This document shows, in pieces, positions 1 through 6,241 of a DNA stretch of 12,273 nt. Within the stretch, counting starts at the first letter, position 1; the number at the start of each line of letters is the position of its first letter. Position numbers and translations under genes: made by a program. Source of the DNA: JBGSIZ01 sp041742255 (lineage in GTDB: Bacteria > Pseudomonadota > Alphaproteobacteria > Rhodobacterales > Rhodobacteraceae); contig JBGSIZ010000090.1 of the NCBI GenBank assembly GCA_041742255.1, positions 1 through 12,273 of the forward strand, written 5' to 3'. The notes under the pieces are model-generated. The model searched no databases. It was not told where the DNA came from and saw nothing but the letters and a program-made list of their open reading frames with translations.

Positions 1-1
1 C

Positions 2-76
2 TTGCCCGGCACCGCCGCGACCCGTCGCGCCCGGCTGGCACAGGTGATCTGTGGCGAGGCCACATTGCCCGCGTAG
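2..76 (+). CDS. C-terminal end of an unidentified protein (partial)
   Basis: An open frame enters from the left edge and stops at TAG 74-76, giving a 24-residue tail ending in ARLAQVICGEATLPA. Most of its codons end in G or C, like the confirmed genes of this window, which favours it over the other frames. Frame 1 also stays open here, and frame 3 stops at 43-45. The fragment is too short to assign a family. If real, the gene ends 72 bases before smpB, so smpB may be the next gene in line or have its own promoter. Confidence 0.35.
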   Translation: MPGTAATRRARLAQVICGEATLPA

Positions 77-110
77 GGCCACCCTGCGACCGCCCGGATT
101 ACGCCGCGCC

Positions 111-138
111 TTGCCCTTGGACCGCTGGTCGCTTATCT
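111..138 (+). promoter_or_regulatory. Candidate sigma-70 promoter of smpB
   Basis: TTGCCC at 111-116 and TTATCT at 133-138 are 16 bases apart and resemble -35 and -10 boxes. Transcription would start about 4 bases before the smpB ATG, giving an almost leaderless mRNA. That fits the lack of any Shine-Dalgarno sequence between 125 and 148. The call rests on box similarity only. Confidence 0.35.
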
Positions 139-148
139 GCATCCGATC

Positions 149-625
149 ATGGCCAGCAAATCCGAAACCAAGAATTACAAGGTGATCGCCGAAAATCGGC
201 GGGCCCGGTATGATTATGCCATCGAGACCGATCTTGAGGTCGGCATCATGTTGATGGGGTCCGAGGTCAAATCCCTGCGCGTCGGGCAATCCAACATCGC
301 CGAAAGCTATGCCTCGGTCGATCAGGGGGAATTGTGGCTGACCAACGCCTACATCGCCCCCTATGACCCCGCCAAGACATGGGGCCACGAGGCCCGCCGC
401 AAGCGCAAGCTGTTGGTATCGCGCAAGGAATTGTCCCGCCTGTGGTCCGCGACCCAGCGCGAAGGCATGACGCTGGTCCCGTTGGTGATGTATTTCAACG
501 ATCGCGGTCTGGTAAAGCTGAAGATCGGCATCGCCAAAGGCAAAAAGAACCACGACAAACGCGCCACCGACGCCAAACGCGATTGGGACCGCCAGAAACA
601 GCGGCTGCTGCGCCAAGGCGTCTGA
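149..625 (+). CDS. smpB: SsrA-binding protein SmpB
   Basis: This is the protein partner of tmRNA in trans-translation: it delivers alanyl-tmRNA to ribosomes stalled on broken mRNAs so that the unfinished peptide is tagged and the ribosome freed. The 158 residues match the family size. The OB-fold core opens with AENRRARYDYAIETDLEVGI and continues with GSEVKSLR and an ESYA...LWLTNAYIAPY stretch. The basic C-terminal tail KGKKNHDKRATDAKRDWDRQ (about 131-150) is the family signature that enters the mRNA channel. The start is chosen because MASKSETKNYKVIAENRR is the normal N-terminus; there is no visible Shine-Dalgarno sequence before it. The tmRNA gene is not in this window. The identification is firm. 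Confidence 0.97.
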   Translation: MASKSETKNYKVIAENRRARYDYAIETDLEVGIMLMGSEVKSLRVGQSNIAESYASVDQGELWLTNAYIAPYDPAKTWGHEARRKRKLLVSRKELSRLWSATQREGMTLVPLVMYFNDRGLVKLKIGIAKGKKNHDKRATDAKRDWDRQKQRLLRQGV

Positions 626-627
626 GT

Positions 628-651
628 CAGCTTTTGGCCCAGCTTTTAGCC
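628..651 (+). repeat. Tandem 12-bp direct repeat after smpB
   Basis: CAGCTTTTGGCC (628-639) is followed at once by CAGCTTTTAGCC (640-651), with one mismatch. It lies 2 bases past the smpB stop codon and forms no good hairpin, so it is not an obvious terminator. The rest of the 169-base gap to the next gene holds no clear structure. Confidence 0.5.
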
Positions 652-794
652 CGATTTGCTGCACAAATGCCCAAAAATTCCCCGCAATCATCGGATTGAT
701 CGGTTTTGCATCTCTGATAGCTTGCGCGCGCACGGGTTTGGGCTGCGCCCGGTGCTGAAAACCAATGACAGCCTGTGTGAAGGAAGTGGGAACT

Positions 795-1094
795 ATGGAA
801 CAGCTTATCATTCAACTGGTGTCGGGCGCGGTTGGCGGCAATGTCGCGGGCGGCCTTTTGAAGAACCTGTCGCTGGGCACGCTTGGCAATTCGTTAGCCG
901 GGATCGTCGGCGGCGGCATCGGTGGCCAGCTTCTTGGGATGGTTCTGGGCGGCGCGGGTGCCAGTCCGGATGTCGCAGCAGCGGCGGGCGGGTTCGACAT
1001 TGCGTCGATCCTGACGCAAGTGGCAGGCGGCGGTGTGGGCGGCGGCGTTTTGATGGCCGTGGTCGGCATGATCAAGAAAGCGATGGCCAAGTAA
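795..1094 (+). CDS. Small glycine-rich membrane protein, unknown function
   Basis: The 99-residue product consists almost entirely of glycine, alanine and large aliphatic residues. Three hydrophobic stretches can be seen (about residues 4-22, 30-54 and 66-91), the last two broken by GGGIGGQ and GGGVGGG runs of glycine-zipper type. Charged residues are few: Glu2, Lys23, two Asp in the middle, and a basic KKAMAK end. I know similar small proteins in other proteobacteria only as conserved hypotheticals, so no function is claimed. ATG 795 is chosen because AGGAAG at 781-786 is well spaced before it. An in-frame ATG at 765 would add an uncharacteristic MTACVKEVGT. A terminator follows at 1126-1149, so it looks like a single-gene unit. 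It may be membrane inserted or oligomeric. Confidence 0.8.
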   Translation: MEQLIIQLVSGAVGGNVAGGLLKNLSLGTLGNSLAGIVGGGIGGQLLGMVLGGAGASPDVAAAAGGFDIASILTQVAGGGVGGGVLMAVVGMIKKAMAK

Positions 1095-1125
1095 TCACCA
1101 CCAAGGCCGCGATCAGACAACGACG

Positions 1126-1149
1126 GGGGCGCAGTCATGCGCCCCTTTT
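1126..1149 (+). terminator. Intrinsic terminator after the glycine-rich protein gene
   Basis: GGGGCGCA (1126-1133) pairs perfectly with TGCGCCCC (1138-1145) around the loop GTCA, followed by TTTT. The 8-bp GC-rich stem and the T run are a textbook intrinsic terminator on the plus strand. The 133 bases from here to sseA hold no box pair I would defend as a promoter. Confidence 0.8.
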
Positions 1150-1282
1150 GCGTTTGGTGGCCCCGGTGCCTGTGCGGCGTTCAAACGCTTGCCTGACCGG
1201 GTGCCGCGCGGTAGGGAAATGCGATCCGCCTTTTCCCGCCCGCACCGGGTCGCCTTCCGCTTCCAGATGACAGGTCCTGCCG

Positions 1283-2164
1283 ATGTCCGATCCGATAGCC
1301 GCCGACACCACAACCGACGATCCGCATACTCTGGTCTCCACAGCGTGGCTTGCCGCCCATCTGCGCGATCCTGACCTGCGGGTTCTGGATGCGTCGTGGT
1401 ATCTGCCGGATATGGGCCGGGATGCCCGCGCCGAATTTGCCGACCGCCACATCCCCGGCGCCCGGTTTTTCGACATCGACGCGATCAGCGACCATCGGTC
1501 CGACCTGCCCCACATGGTCCCGCCGGTGGAAAAGTTCATGTCCCGCCTGCGGGCCATGGGCGTGGGCGACGGGCATCAGGTGGTTGTCTATGACGGCATG
1601 GGCCTGTTTTCGGCCGCCCGCGTCTGGTGGCTGTTTCGCCTTATGGGCAAGACGGACGTGGCCGTTCTGGATGGCGGTTTGCCCAAATGGCTGGCCGAGG
1701 GCCGACCCGTGACCGACGACGATCCGATGATCCGGGACCGCCACATGACCGTCAGCCGCCAGAACCACATGGTCAAGGATGTGACCCAAGTGGCCCGCGC
1801 CGCCAAGCTGCGCGATCACGTCATCATCGACGCCCGCGCCCCCGAACGGTTCCGGGGCGAGGCCGCCGAACCTCGTCCCGGCCTGCGGTCCGGTCACATT
1901 CCGGGGTCGCGGAACGTGTTTTTCAAAACCCTGCTTGCCCCGGACGGCACGATGAAACCTGCCCCCGCGCTCCGCGCGGTGTTCGAGGCGGCGGGTGTGG
2001 ACCTGTCCAAACCCGCGATCACGTCTTGCGGGTCGGGTGTCACCGCCGCTGTCTTGTCGCTCGCCCTTGACCGGATCGGCAAGCGGGACCACGCCATCTA
2101 TGACGGGTCATGGTCCGAATGGGGCATGTATCCCGACCTGCCCATTGCCACCGGAGAGGCCTGA
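1283..2164 (+). CDS. sseA: 3-mercaptopyruvate sulfurtransferase (tandem rhodanese)
   Basis: This enzyme moves sulfur from 3-mercaptopyruvate to an acceptor (thioredoxin, cyanide or a thiol), releasing pyruvate. It is 293 residues, the normal size for two rhodanese domains. The inactive N-terminal domain spans about 15-140 (LRVLDASWYLPD, FADRHIPGARFFDID, and VVVYDGMG with Asp at the catalytic Cys position). The active domain spans about 165-290 (VIIDARAPERFRG, RSGHIPGSRNV). The catalytic Cys249 sits in the loop CGSGVTA, which is the mercaptopyruvate type; thiosulfate rhodaneses have a CRKGVT-like loop. The Shine-Dalgarno sequence is weak (AGG about 9 bases upstream). The stop codon TGA 2162-2164 shares its A with the ATG of the next gene, so the two are probably translationally coupled. 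Confidence 0.93.
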   Translation: MSDPIAADTTTDDPHTLVSTAWLAAHLRDPDLRVLDASWYLPDMGRDARAEFADRHIPGARFFDIDAISDHRSDLPHMVPPVEKFMSRLRAMGVGDGHQVVVYDGMGLFSAARVWWLFRLMGKTDVAVLDGGLPKWLAEGRPVTDDDPMIRDRHMTVSRQNHMVKDVTQVARAAKLRDHVIIDARAPERFRGEAAEPRPGLRSGHIPGSRNVFFKTLLAPDGTMKPAPALRAVFEAAGVDLSKPAITSCGSGVTAAVLSLALDRIGKRDHAIYDGSWSEWGMYPDLPIATGEA

Positions 2165-3345
2165 TGCTGGAACACCTGACCGACCAACCCGCCGACAAGA
2201 TCCTGATGTTGATGCAGGCCTTTCGCGAGGATCCCCGCCCGACAAAGGTTGATCTGGGGGTCGGCGTCTACAAGGACGCGACCGGGTTGACCCCCGTCAT
2301 GCGCGCCGTCAAGGCCGCCGAGCGCAAGATTTGGGAAACCCAGGACAGCAAATCCTATGTCGGGCTGGCGGGCGATCCTGCCTTTGCCGATGCGATGATC
2401 GGTCTGGTTCTGGACGGGGCCGTGGCCCGTGACCGGATTGCCGCCGTGGCCACCCCCGGCGGCACCGGGGCGATCCGGCAGGCGCTGGACCTGATCCGGA
2501 TGGCCGCCCCTGCCGCCCGCGTCTGGTTGTCCACGCCCACATGGCCCAACCATCCGTCCATCATCAAGTTTCTGGGAATCGGCACCGCCCCCTATCGCTA
2601 CTTTGACGAGGGGACGCGCGGGGTGGATTTCGCGGGCATGATGGCCGATCTGGCCGATGTCGCGCGCGGCGATATCGTGCTTTTGCACGGCTGCTGTCAC
2701 AATCCGACCGGTGCCAACCTGTCTGAGGCGCAGTGGGCCGAGGTGATCGCTCATCTGAACGCGCGGGGGGCCATCCCGTTTGTCGATATCGCCTATCAGG
2801 GGTTCGGTGACGGGCTGGCCGCCGATGCCGCCGCCACGCGCATGGTGGCCGCAGGCGTGCCCGAATGTCTGATTGCGGTGTCCTGTTCCAAGAATTTCGG
2901 GATTTACCGCGAACGCACTGGCCTGTTGATGGCCATTGGCGACAGCGCCCGCACCAAGACGGTGCAGGCCAACCTGAATTTCCTGGACCGCCAGAATTAT
3001 TCCTTTCCGCCCGACCACGGTGCCCGGATCGTCACCACCATCCTGACCGATCCCGCCCTGCGCGCCGATTGGGAGGCCGAACTGGACGAGGTGCGCGGGA
3101 CCATGCTGGGCCTGCGCACCGCGTTGGCCGATGAATTGCGCCGTCTGACCAACACCGACCGGTTCGATTTCATCGCCCACCACCGGGGCATGTTCAGCCA
3201 GATCGGCACGACCCCCGAAAAGGTCGAGAAGATGCGGGCGGACAACGGCATCTACATGGTCAGCGACAGCCGGATGAACATCGCCGGGTTGAACGCCCGG
3301 ACCGTGCCCATTCTGGCCCGCGCGATCATCGACGCCGGGGTGTGA
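2164..3345 (+). CDS. tyrB: Class I aspartate/aromatic amino acid aminotransferase
   Basis: This PLP enzyme exchanges amino groups between aspartate or aromatic amino acids and 2-oxoglutarate. The 393 residues have the family features of the I-alpha AspC/TyrB group: VDLGVGVYKD near the N-terminus, HGCCHNPTGAN with Asn180, FVDIAYQGFGDG with Asp208 and Tyr211, the Schiff-base Lys243 in SCSKNFGIYRERTG, and the carboxylate-binding Arg370 in SDSRMNIAGL. ATG 2164 gives the standard start MLEHLTDQPADKIL, with GGAGAGG just ahead inside sseA; a longer frame from 2110 is rejected. AspC and TyrB types cannot be told apart safely here, so the symbol is tentative. Enzymes of this class can also transaminate cysteine to 3-mercaptopyruvate, the substrate of the upstream gene product, which makes the overlap meaningful. 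Confidence 0.92.
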   Translation: MLEHLTDQPADKILMLMQAFREDPRPTKVDLGVGVYKDATGLTPVMRAVKAAERKIWETQDSKSYVGLAGDPAFADAMIGLVLDGAVARDRIAAVATPGGTGAIRQALDLIRMAAPAARVWLSTPTWPNHPSIIKFLGIGTAPYRYFDEGTRGVDFAGMMADLADVARGDIVLLHGCCHNPTGANLSEAQWAEVIAHLNARGAIPFVDIAYQGFGDGLAADAAATRMVAAGVPECLIAVSCSKNFGIYRERTGLLMAIGDSARTKTVQANLNFLDRQNYSFPPDHGARIVTTILTDPALRADWEAELDEVRGTMLGLRTALADELRRLTNTDRFDFIAHHRGMFSQIGTTPEKVEKMRADNGIYMVSDSRMNIAGLNARTVPILARAIIDAGV

Positions 3346-3354
3346 CGGATGATG

Positions 3355-3378
3355 TAAGGCGGGTTTGAACCCGCCTTA
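3355..3378 (+). terminator. Perfect hairpin after the aminotransferase gene
   Basis: TAAGGCGGGT (3355-3364) and ACCCGCCTTA (3369-3378) form a perfect 10-bp stem around TTGA. No T run follows, so it is not a classical terminator; it may stabilise the 3' end or terminate in another way. It starts 9 bases past the stop codon. It shares its architecture with the hairpin at 4295-4318. Confidence 0.6.
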
Positions 3379-3403
3379 TGTCCGCCGGGCTTTACTTTTC
3401 CCA

Positions 3404-3427
3404 ATATTTCGATACTTCTCGATATAT
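3404..3427 (+). promoter_or_regulatory. Probable ArsR operator over the arsR start codon
   Basis: ATATTTCGA (3404-3412) and TCGATATAT (3419-3427) form an inverted repeat, 8 of 9 positions matching, separated by 6 bases. AT-rich imperfect palindromes of this kind next to the gene are typical of ArsR/SmtB repressor sites. The right arm runs into the arsR ATG (3426-3428). A bound dimer would cover the transcription and translation start, implying autorepression. Confidence 0.6.
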
Positions 3428-3758
3428 GGATAAGACTCAGACGCTCGCCGCCTTGTCGGCCCTCGCCCATGCCTCTCGGTTGGATATCGTGCGCCTGTTG
3501 GTGCGCACCGGTCCCGACGGTATGGCCGCCGGGGATATCGCCGCCCATCTTGGGGTTTTGCAAAACACGCTGTCCACCCATCTGGGCCTGTTGCACCGCG
3601 CGGGGCTGATCCACAGCCGGCGCGAGGGCCGGGTGATCCGGTATTTTGCCGATATGACCGGGTTTGCCGGTCTGCTCGGATATCTGATGGAAGACTGCTG
3701 TGGTGGCGAACCAGAGCTGTGCCAGCCCGTTCTCTCAACCCTCGTTTGTGCCTGTTAG
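3426..3758 (+). CDS. arsR: ArsR-family metalloregulator, probably As(III)/Sb(III) responsive
   Basis: This is a 110-residue winged-helix repressor. It opens with the usual helix MDKTQTLAALSALAHASRLD; the recognition region is about residues 36-59 (GDIAAHLGVLQNTLSTHLGL) and the wing is about 61-75 (LIHSRREGRVIRYFA). It lacks the ELCVCDL metal site of the E. coli type. Instead five cysteines cluster at the C-terminus (91, 92, 99, 108, 110), as in other arsenic regulators whose thiol site has moved. ATG 3426 fits the family start, but no Shine-Dalgarno sequence precedes it; an in-frame ATG at 3378 would add 16 atypical residues and lies in the preceding hairpin. Its TAG stop touches the Shine-Dalgarno sequence of arsC, so the two form an operon. 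Confidence 0.9.
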   Translation: MDKTQTLAALSALAHASRLDIVRLLVRTGPDGMAAGDIAAHLGVLQNTLSTHLGLLHRAGLIHSRREGRVIRYFADMTGFAGLLGYLMEDCCGGEPELCQPVLSTLVCAC

Positions 3759-3767
3759 GAGCCCAAA

Positions 3768-4280
3768 ATGGATACGATCAAGAACGTCCTCTTTCTGTGC
3801 ACCGGGAATTCCGCCCGGTCCATCATGGCCGAAGCCATCCTGAACCGCGAAGGTCAGGGCCGGTTCAAGGCCTATTCGGCGGGGTCGCACCCGGCTGGCC
3901 ACGTTCATCCCTTTGCCATCGACCAGTTGAAGCGGTTGAATTTTCTGACCGACGACATGCGGTCCAAAAACTGGGATGAATTCGCGATTCCGGGTGCCCC
4001 CCACATGGATTTCGTCATCACCGTTTGCGACAATGCCGCCGGTGAGGTGTGCCCGATGTGGCCCGGCCAGCCGATGAACGCACATTGGGGCATGCCCGAC
4101 CCCGCCGCCGCTACCGGCAGCGAACCCGAGCGCCGCGTGGCCTTTGCCGAGGCCGCCAAGACCCTGTCCACCCGGATTTCGATCTTTGTCAGCCTCCCGC
4201 TCTCCACCCTTGACGCCTTGTCCCTGAAAAAGCGGATGGATGCGATTGGCAAGACCGGCGCGGAACAGTCGGCGACCTGA
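3768..4280 (+). CDS. arsC: Arsenate reductase, low-molecular-weight phosphatase type
   Basis: This enzyme reduces arsenate to arsenite through a cysteine cascade recycled by thioredoxin. The 170-residue protein has the P-loop CTGNSARS with Cys11 and Arg17 right after the first strand, and the general-acid Asp111 in HWGMPDPAAA. It has a cysteine pair Cys87 and Cys95 (VCDNAAGEVCPMWPG) where the second and third redox cysteines lie in S. aureus ArsC; the spacing is one residue longer here. These cysteines favour reductase over tyrosine phosphatase. AGGAG at 3757-3761 overlaps the arsR stop and is well placed for ATG 3768. About 40 residues extend beyond the catalytic core region and end in a polar tail. 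No arsB, acr3 or arsH gene is within view; the gene is followed by a hairpin and by convergent amtB. Confidence 0.9.
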   Translation: MDTIKNVLFLCTGNSARSIMAEAILNREGQGRFKAYSAGSHPAGHVHPFAIDQLKRLNFLTDDMRSKNWDEFAIPGAPHMDFVITVCDNAAGEVCPMWPGQPMNAHWGMPDPAAATGSEPERRVAFAEAAKTLSTRISIFVSLPLSTLDALSLKKRMDAIGKTGAEQSAT

Positions 4281-4294
4281 TCCGGGTGATCTGG

Positions 4295-4318
4295 TAAGGT
4301 GGGTCTTGACCCACCCGA
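4295..4318 (+). terminator. Hairpin after arsC, related to the one at 3355-3378
   Basis: GGTGGGT (4298-4304) pairs with ACCCACC (4309-4315) around CTTG. It starts 14 bases past the arsC stop and has no T run. It opens with the same TAAGG as the hairpin after the aminotransferase and has the same 24-base layout, with a C-G pair replaced by T-A in the stem. Confidence 0.5.
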
Positions 4319-4328
4319 TGCCGAACAT

Positions 4329-4359
4329 AAAAAAGGGCGCCCGTATCTGGGCGCCCTTT
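4329..4359 (-). terminator. Intrinsic terminator of the glnK-amtB operon
   Basis: AAAGGGCGCCC (4332-4342) and GGGCGCCCTTT (4349-4359) form an 11-bp perfect stem around a 6-base loop. Read on the minus strand the stem is followed by a run of six T (plus-strand A run 4329-4334), so it ends amtB transcription. It lies 22 bases beyond the amtB stop. On the plus strand only TTT follows, so it could work weakly for arsC too. Confidence 0.85.
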
Positions 4360-4381
4360 GTCGTTTGGTCTGATGGGCCGC

Positions 4382-5758
4382 TTACATGTTGTAGGCGCGT
4401 TCCCCGTGCGAGGTGAGGTCCAGACCTTCGCGTTCGGCCTCTTCCTTGACCCGCAGACCCATGATCATGTCCACAACCTTGTAGAGGATGAACGACACCA
4501 CCCCACACCAGACGATGGTGACCAACACGGCCTTTACCTGAATGACGATCTGCGCCCCCATGCCCAGCCCGCCATAGTGGATGCCGCCCAAGGACGGATC
4601 GTTGACCACGGCGGTCCCGATGGCCCCGATGATCCCGGCCACACCGTGGATGCCGAACACATCCAGCGTGTCGTCGTAGTTCAGCTTGTGCTTGACCGTC
4701 GAGACAAAGAAGTAGGCCGCGACCGAGGCAACCGCCCCAAGGACAATCGCCCCAACCGGTCCGGCAAACCCGGCCGCTGGCGTCACCGCCACCAGACCCG
4801 TCACCATCCCTGACACAGCGCCCAGCATGGACGCCTTGCCGCGCATCGCCAGTTCCAGAACCACCCACGCGAGGATCGCCCCCGCCGTCGCCGTAAAGGT
4901 GTTGATCATCGCCAGACCTGCACCGCCGTTTGCCTCCAGATTGGACCCGGCATTGAACCCGAACCAGCCAACCCACAGCAACGACGCGCCCACCATGGTC
5001 AACGTCATCGAATGGGGGGCCATGTTGTCCTTGCCATAGCCGACCCGCTTGCCGATCACGATACACCCGACAAGGGCCGCGATCCCGGCGTTGATGTGGA
5101 CAACCGTGCCGCCTGCAAAGTCAAGCGCGCCCCAGCCGTAGATCATGCCGTCTGAATCCCAGACCATGTGTGCAATCGGAAAGTAGACGATCGTCACCCA
5201 CAGCGCCACGAACACCAAAAGCGACCCGAACTTGACCCGTTCCGCGAACGACCCCACGATCAGAACCGCCGTGATACAGGCGAATGTCATCTGGAACGAG
5301 ATGAACACGAATTCCGGGATCACAAAGCCCGCAGAGAACGTCGCGGCCATGGTTTCATAGGTGATGCCCGCCAGGAACATCTTGCCCAGGCCACCCCAGA
5401 ACGGCGAGGCCGCATCCCCAAAGGCCATCGAGTAGCCCCAGAGAACGTAGATCACCATCACCATCGCCGTAATCACCGTCGATTGCATCAACAGCGACAG
5501 CATGTTCTTGGTCCGGACCAGACCGCCGTAAAACAGCGCCAGCCCCGGCAGGATCATGAACAGCACCAGAATGGTGGACACCATCATGAACGCCGTATCG
5601 CCCTTGTCCATCACGGGCACGACTTCTGCGGCCATTTCTTCGACGGCCGTTGTGGCCTCGGCTGTGGCCTCTTGCGCCCATGCGGGCAGGCCGGTGAACA
5701 GGGACACGCCCAGTCCGGAAAGCCCGGCCACCCCTGCGGTTTTGAGTTTCGTCAACAT
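4382..5758 (-). CDS. amtB: Ammonium transporter AmtB
   Basis: This inner-membrane channel takes up ammonium when nitrogen is scarce. The 458 residues begin with a cleavable signal peptide (about 1-28, ending AWA), usual for proteobacterial AmtB, then an acidic stretch before the first of about 11 membrane helices (from near residue 55). The pore twin histidines are His221 in LDFAGGTVVHINAG and His371 in FGIHGVAGIIGAI; Asp213 is the conserved structural acid. The C-terminal tail GLRVKEEAEREGLDLTSHGE is the cytosolic element that responds to GlnK docking. AGGGGAAG lies 7 bases ahead of the ATG. It follows glnK by 26 bases on the same strand and is closed by the terminator at 4329-4359. The identification is firm. 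Confidence 0.97.
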   Translation of the reverse strand: MLTKLKTAGVAGLSGLGVSLFTGLPAWAQEATAEATTAVEEMAAEVVPVMDKGDTAFMMVSTILVLFMILPGLALFYGGLVRTKNMLSLLMQSTVITAMVMVIYVLWGYSMAFGDAASPFWGGLGKMFLAGITYETMAATFSAGFVIPEFVFISFQMTFACITAVLIVGSFAERVKFGSLLVFVALWVTIVYFPIAHMVWDSDGMIYGWGALDFAGGTVVHINAGIAALVGCIVIGKRVGYGKDNMAPHSMTLTMVGASLLWVGWFGFNAGSNLEANGGAGLAMINTFTATAGAILAWVVLELAMRGKASMLGAVSGMVTGLVAVTPAAGFAGPVGAIVLGAVASVAAYFFVSTVKHKLNYDDTLDVFGIHGVAGIIGAIGTAVVNDPSLGGIHYGGLGMGAQIVIQVKAVLVTIVWCGVVSFILYKVVDMIMGLRVKEEAEREGLDLTSHGERAYNM

Positions 5759-5784
5759 TGTTTCACTTCCCCTGTCACGCGGTC

Positions 5785-6123
5785 TTAGAGCGCGTCGTCA
5801 TTGAGTTCGCCGGTCCGCACCCGCAGGGCGCTTTCGACATCCAGAACAAAGATCTTGCCATCGCCGATCTTGTCGGTTTTTGCGGTGCGCGCGATGGTTG
5901 CCACCACCTCGTCCACCATGCCGTCGGGCACCACGATTTCCAGTTTGACCTTTGGCACAAAGTTCACCGCGTATTCCGCACCGCGATAGATTTCCGTGTG
6001 ACCCGACTGCGAGCCAAAGCCCTTGATCTCGGTCACCATCATGCCGCGCACACCGGTGGCCGTGACCGCTTCGCGCACTTCCTCCAGCTTGAACGGTTTG
6101 ATCGTTGCTATGATGAGTTTCAC
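5785..6123 (-). CDS. glnK: Nitrogen regulatory protein PII (GlnK)
   Basis: This trimeric signal protein reads ATP/ADP, 2-oxoglutarate and, through uridylylation, glutamine, and plugs AmtB when nitrogen is plentiful. With the GTG start at 6121-6123 it has 112 residues, the classical PII length, beginning MKLIIATIKPFKLEEVREAV; GGGGAAG sits about 5 bases upstream. The longer version with an added MNRNRLGKN (start 6150) is not family-like. The T-loop carries the uridylylation Tyr51 in TEIYRGAEYAV. Nucleotide-binding residues include Lys90 in GDGKIF and Arg101/Arg103 in RVRTGE. Oddity: the T-loop base reads GSQSG (Ser38, Ser40) where enteric PII has Arg38 and Lys40. Pairing with amtB favours GlnK over GlnB. 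Confidence 0.95.
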   Translation of the reverse strand: MKLIIATIKPFKLEEVREAVTATGVRGMMVTEIKGFGSQSGHTEIYRGAEYAVNFVPKVKLEIVVPDGMVDEVVATIARTAKTDKIGDGKIFVLDVESALRVRTGELNDDAL

Positions 6124-6241
6124 GTTCTTCCCCAGTCTGTTCCTGTTCACGGGTGGCCCGCAGCCGTGGACCTTCCGCCGTCGAAAAGGCCGGGGAATCG
6201 TCTGGGGAACAAGCCTTGGCAGGGGTCTTGCCTGTTACAAA

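Noticed and set aside
656..1270. 204-codon plus-strand frame overlapping the glycine-rich protein gene
   Set aside because: It starts in a spacer, runs through a strong terminator hairpin and gives an Arg/Gly/Cys-rich product; the frame at 795-1094 has a better start and a coherent hydrophobic product.
2098..3183. 361-codon minus-strand frame opposite the aminotransferase gene
   Set aside because: It lies antisense to a gene with all catalytic residues intact, and its product is Gly/His/Gln-rich without motifs.
3735..5066. 443-codon open frame on the minus strand across arsC and amtB
   Set aside because: It overlaps two firmly identified genes in another frame, has low-complexity Gly/Arg/His content and no family features. 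Such frames arise in GC-rich DNA where stops are rare.
6124..6150. ATG-started extension of GlnK by nine residues (MNRNRLGKN)
   Set aside because: PII proteins start at the strand MKLI..., the GTG at 6123 gives the standard 112 residues, and GGGGAAG is correctly placed for it.
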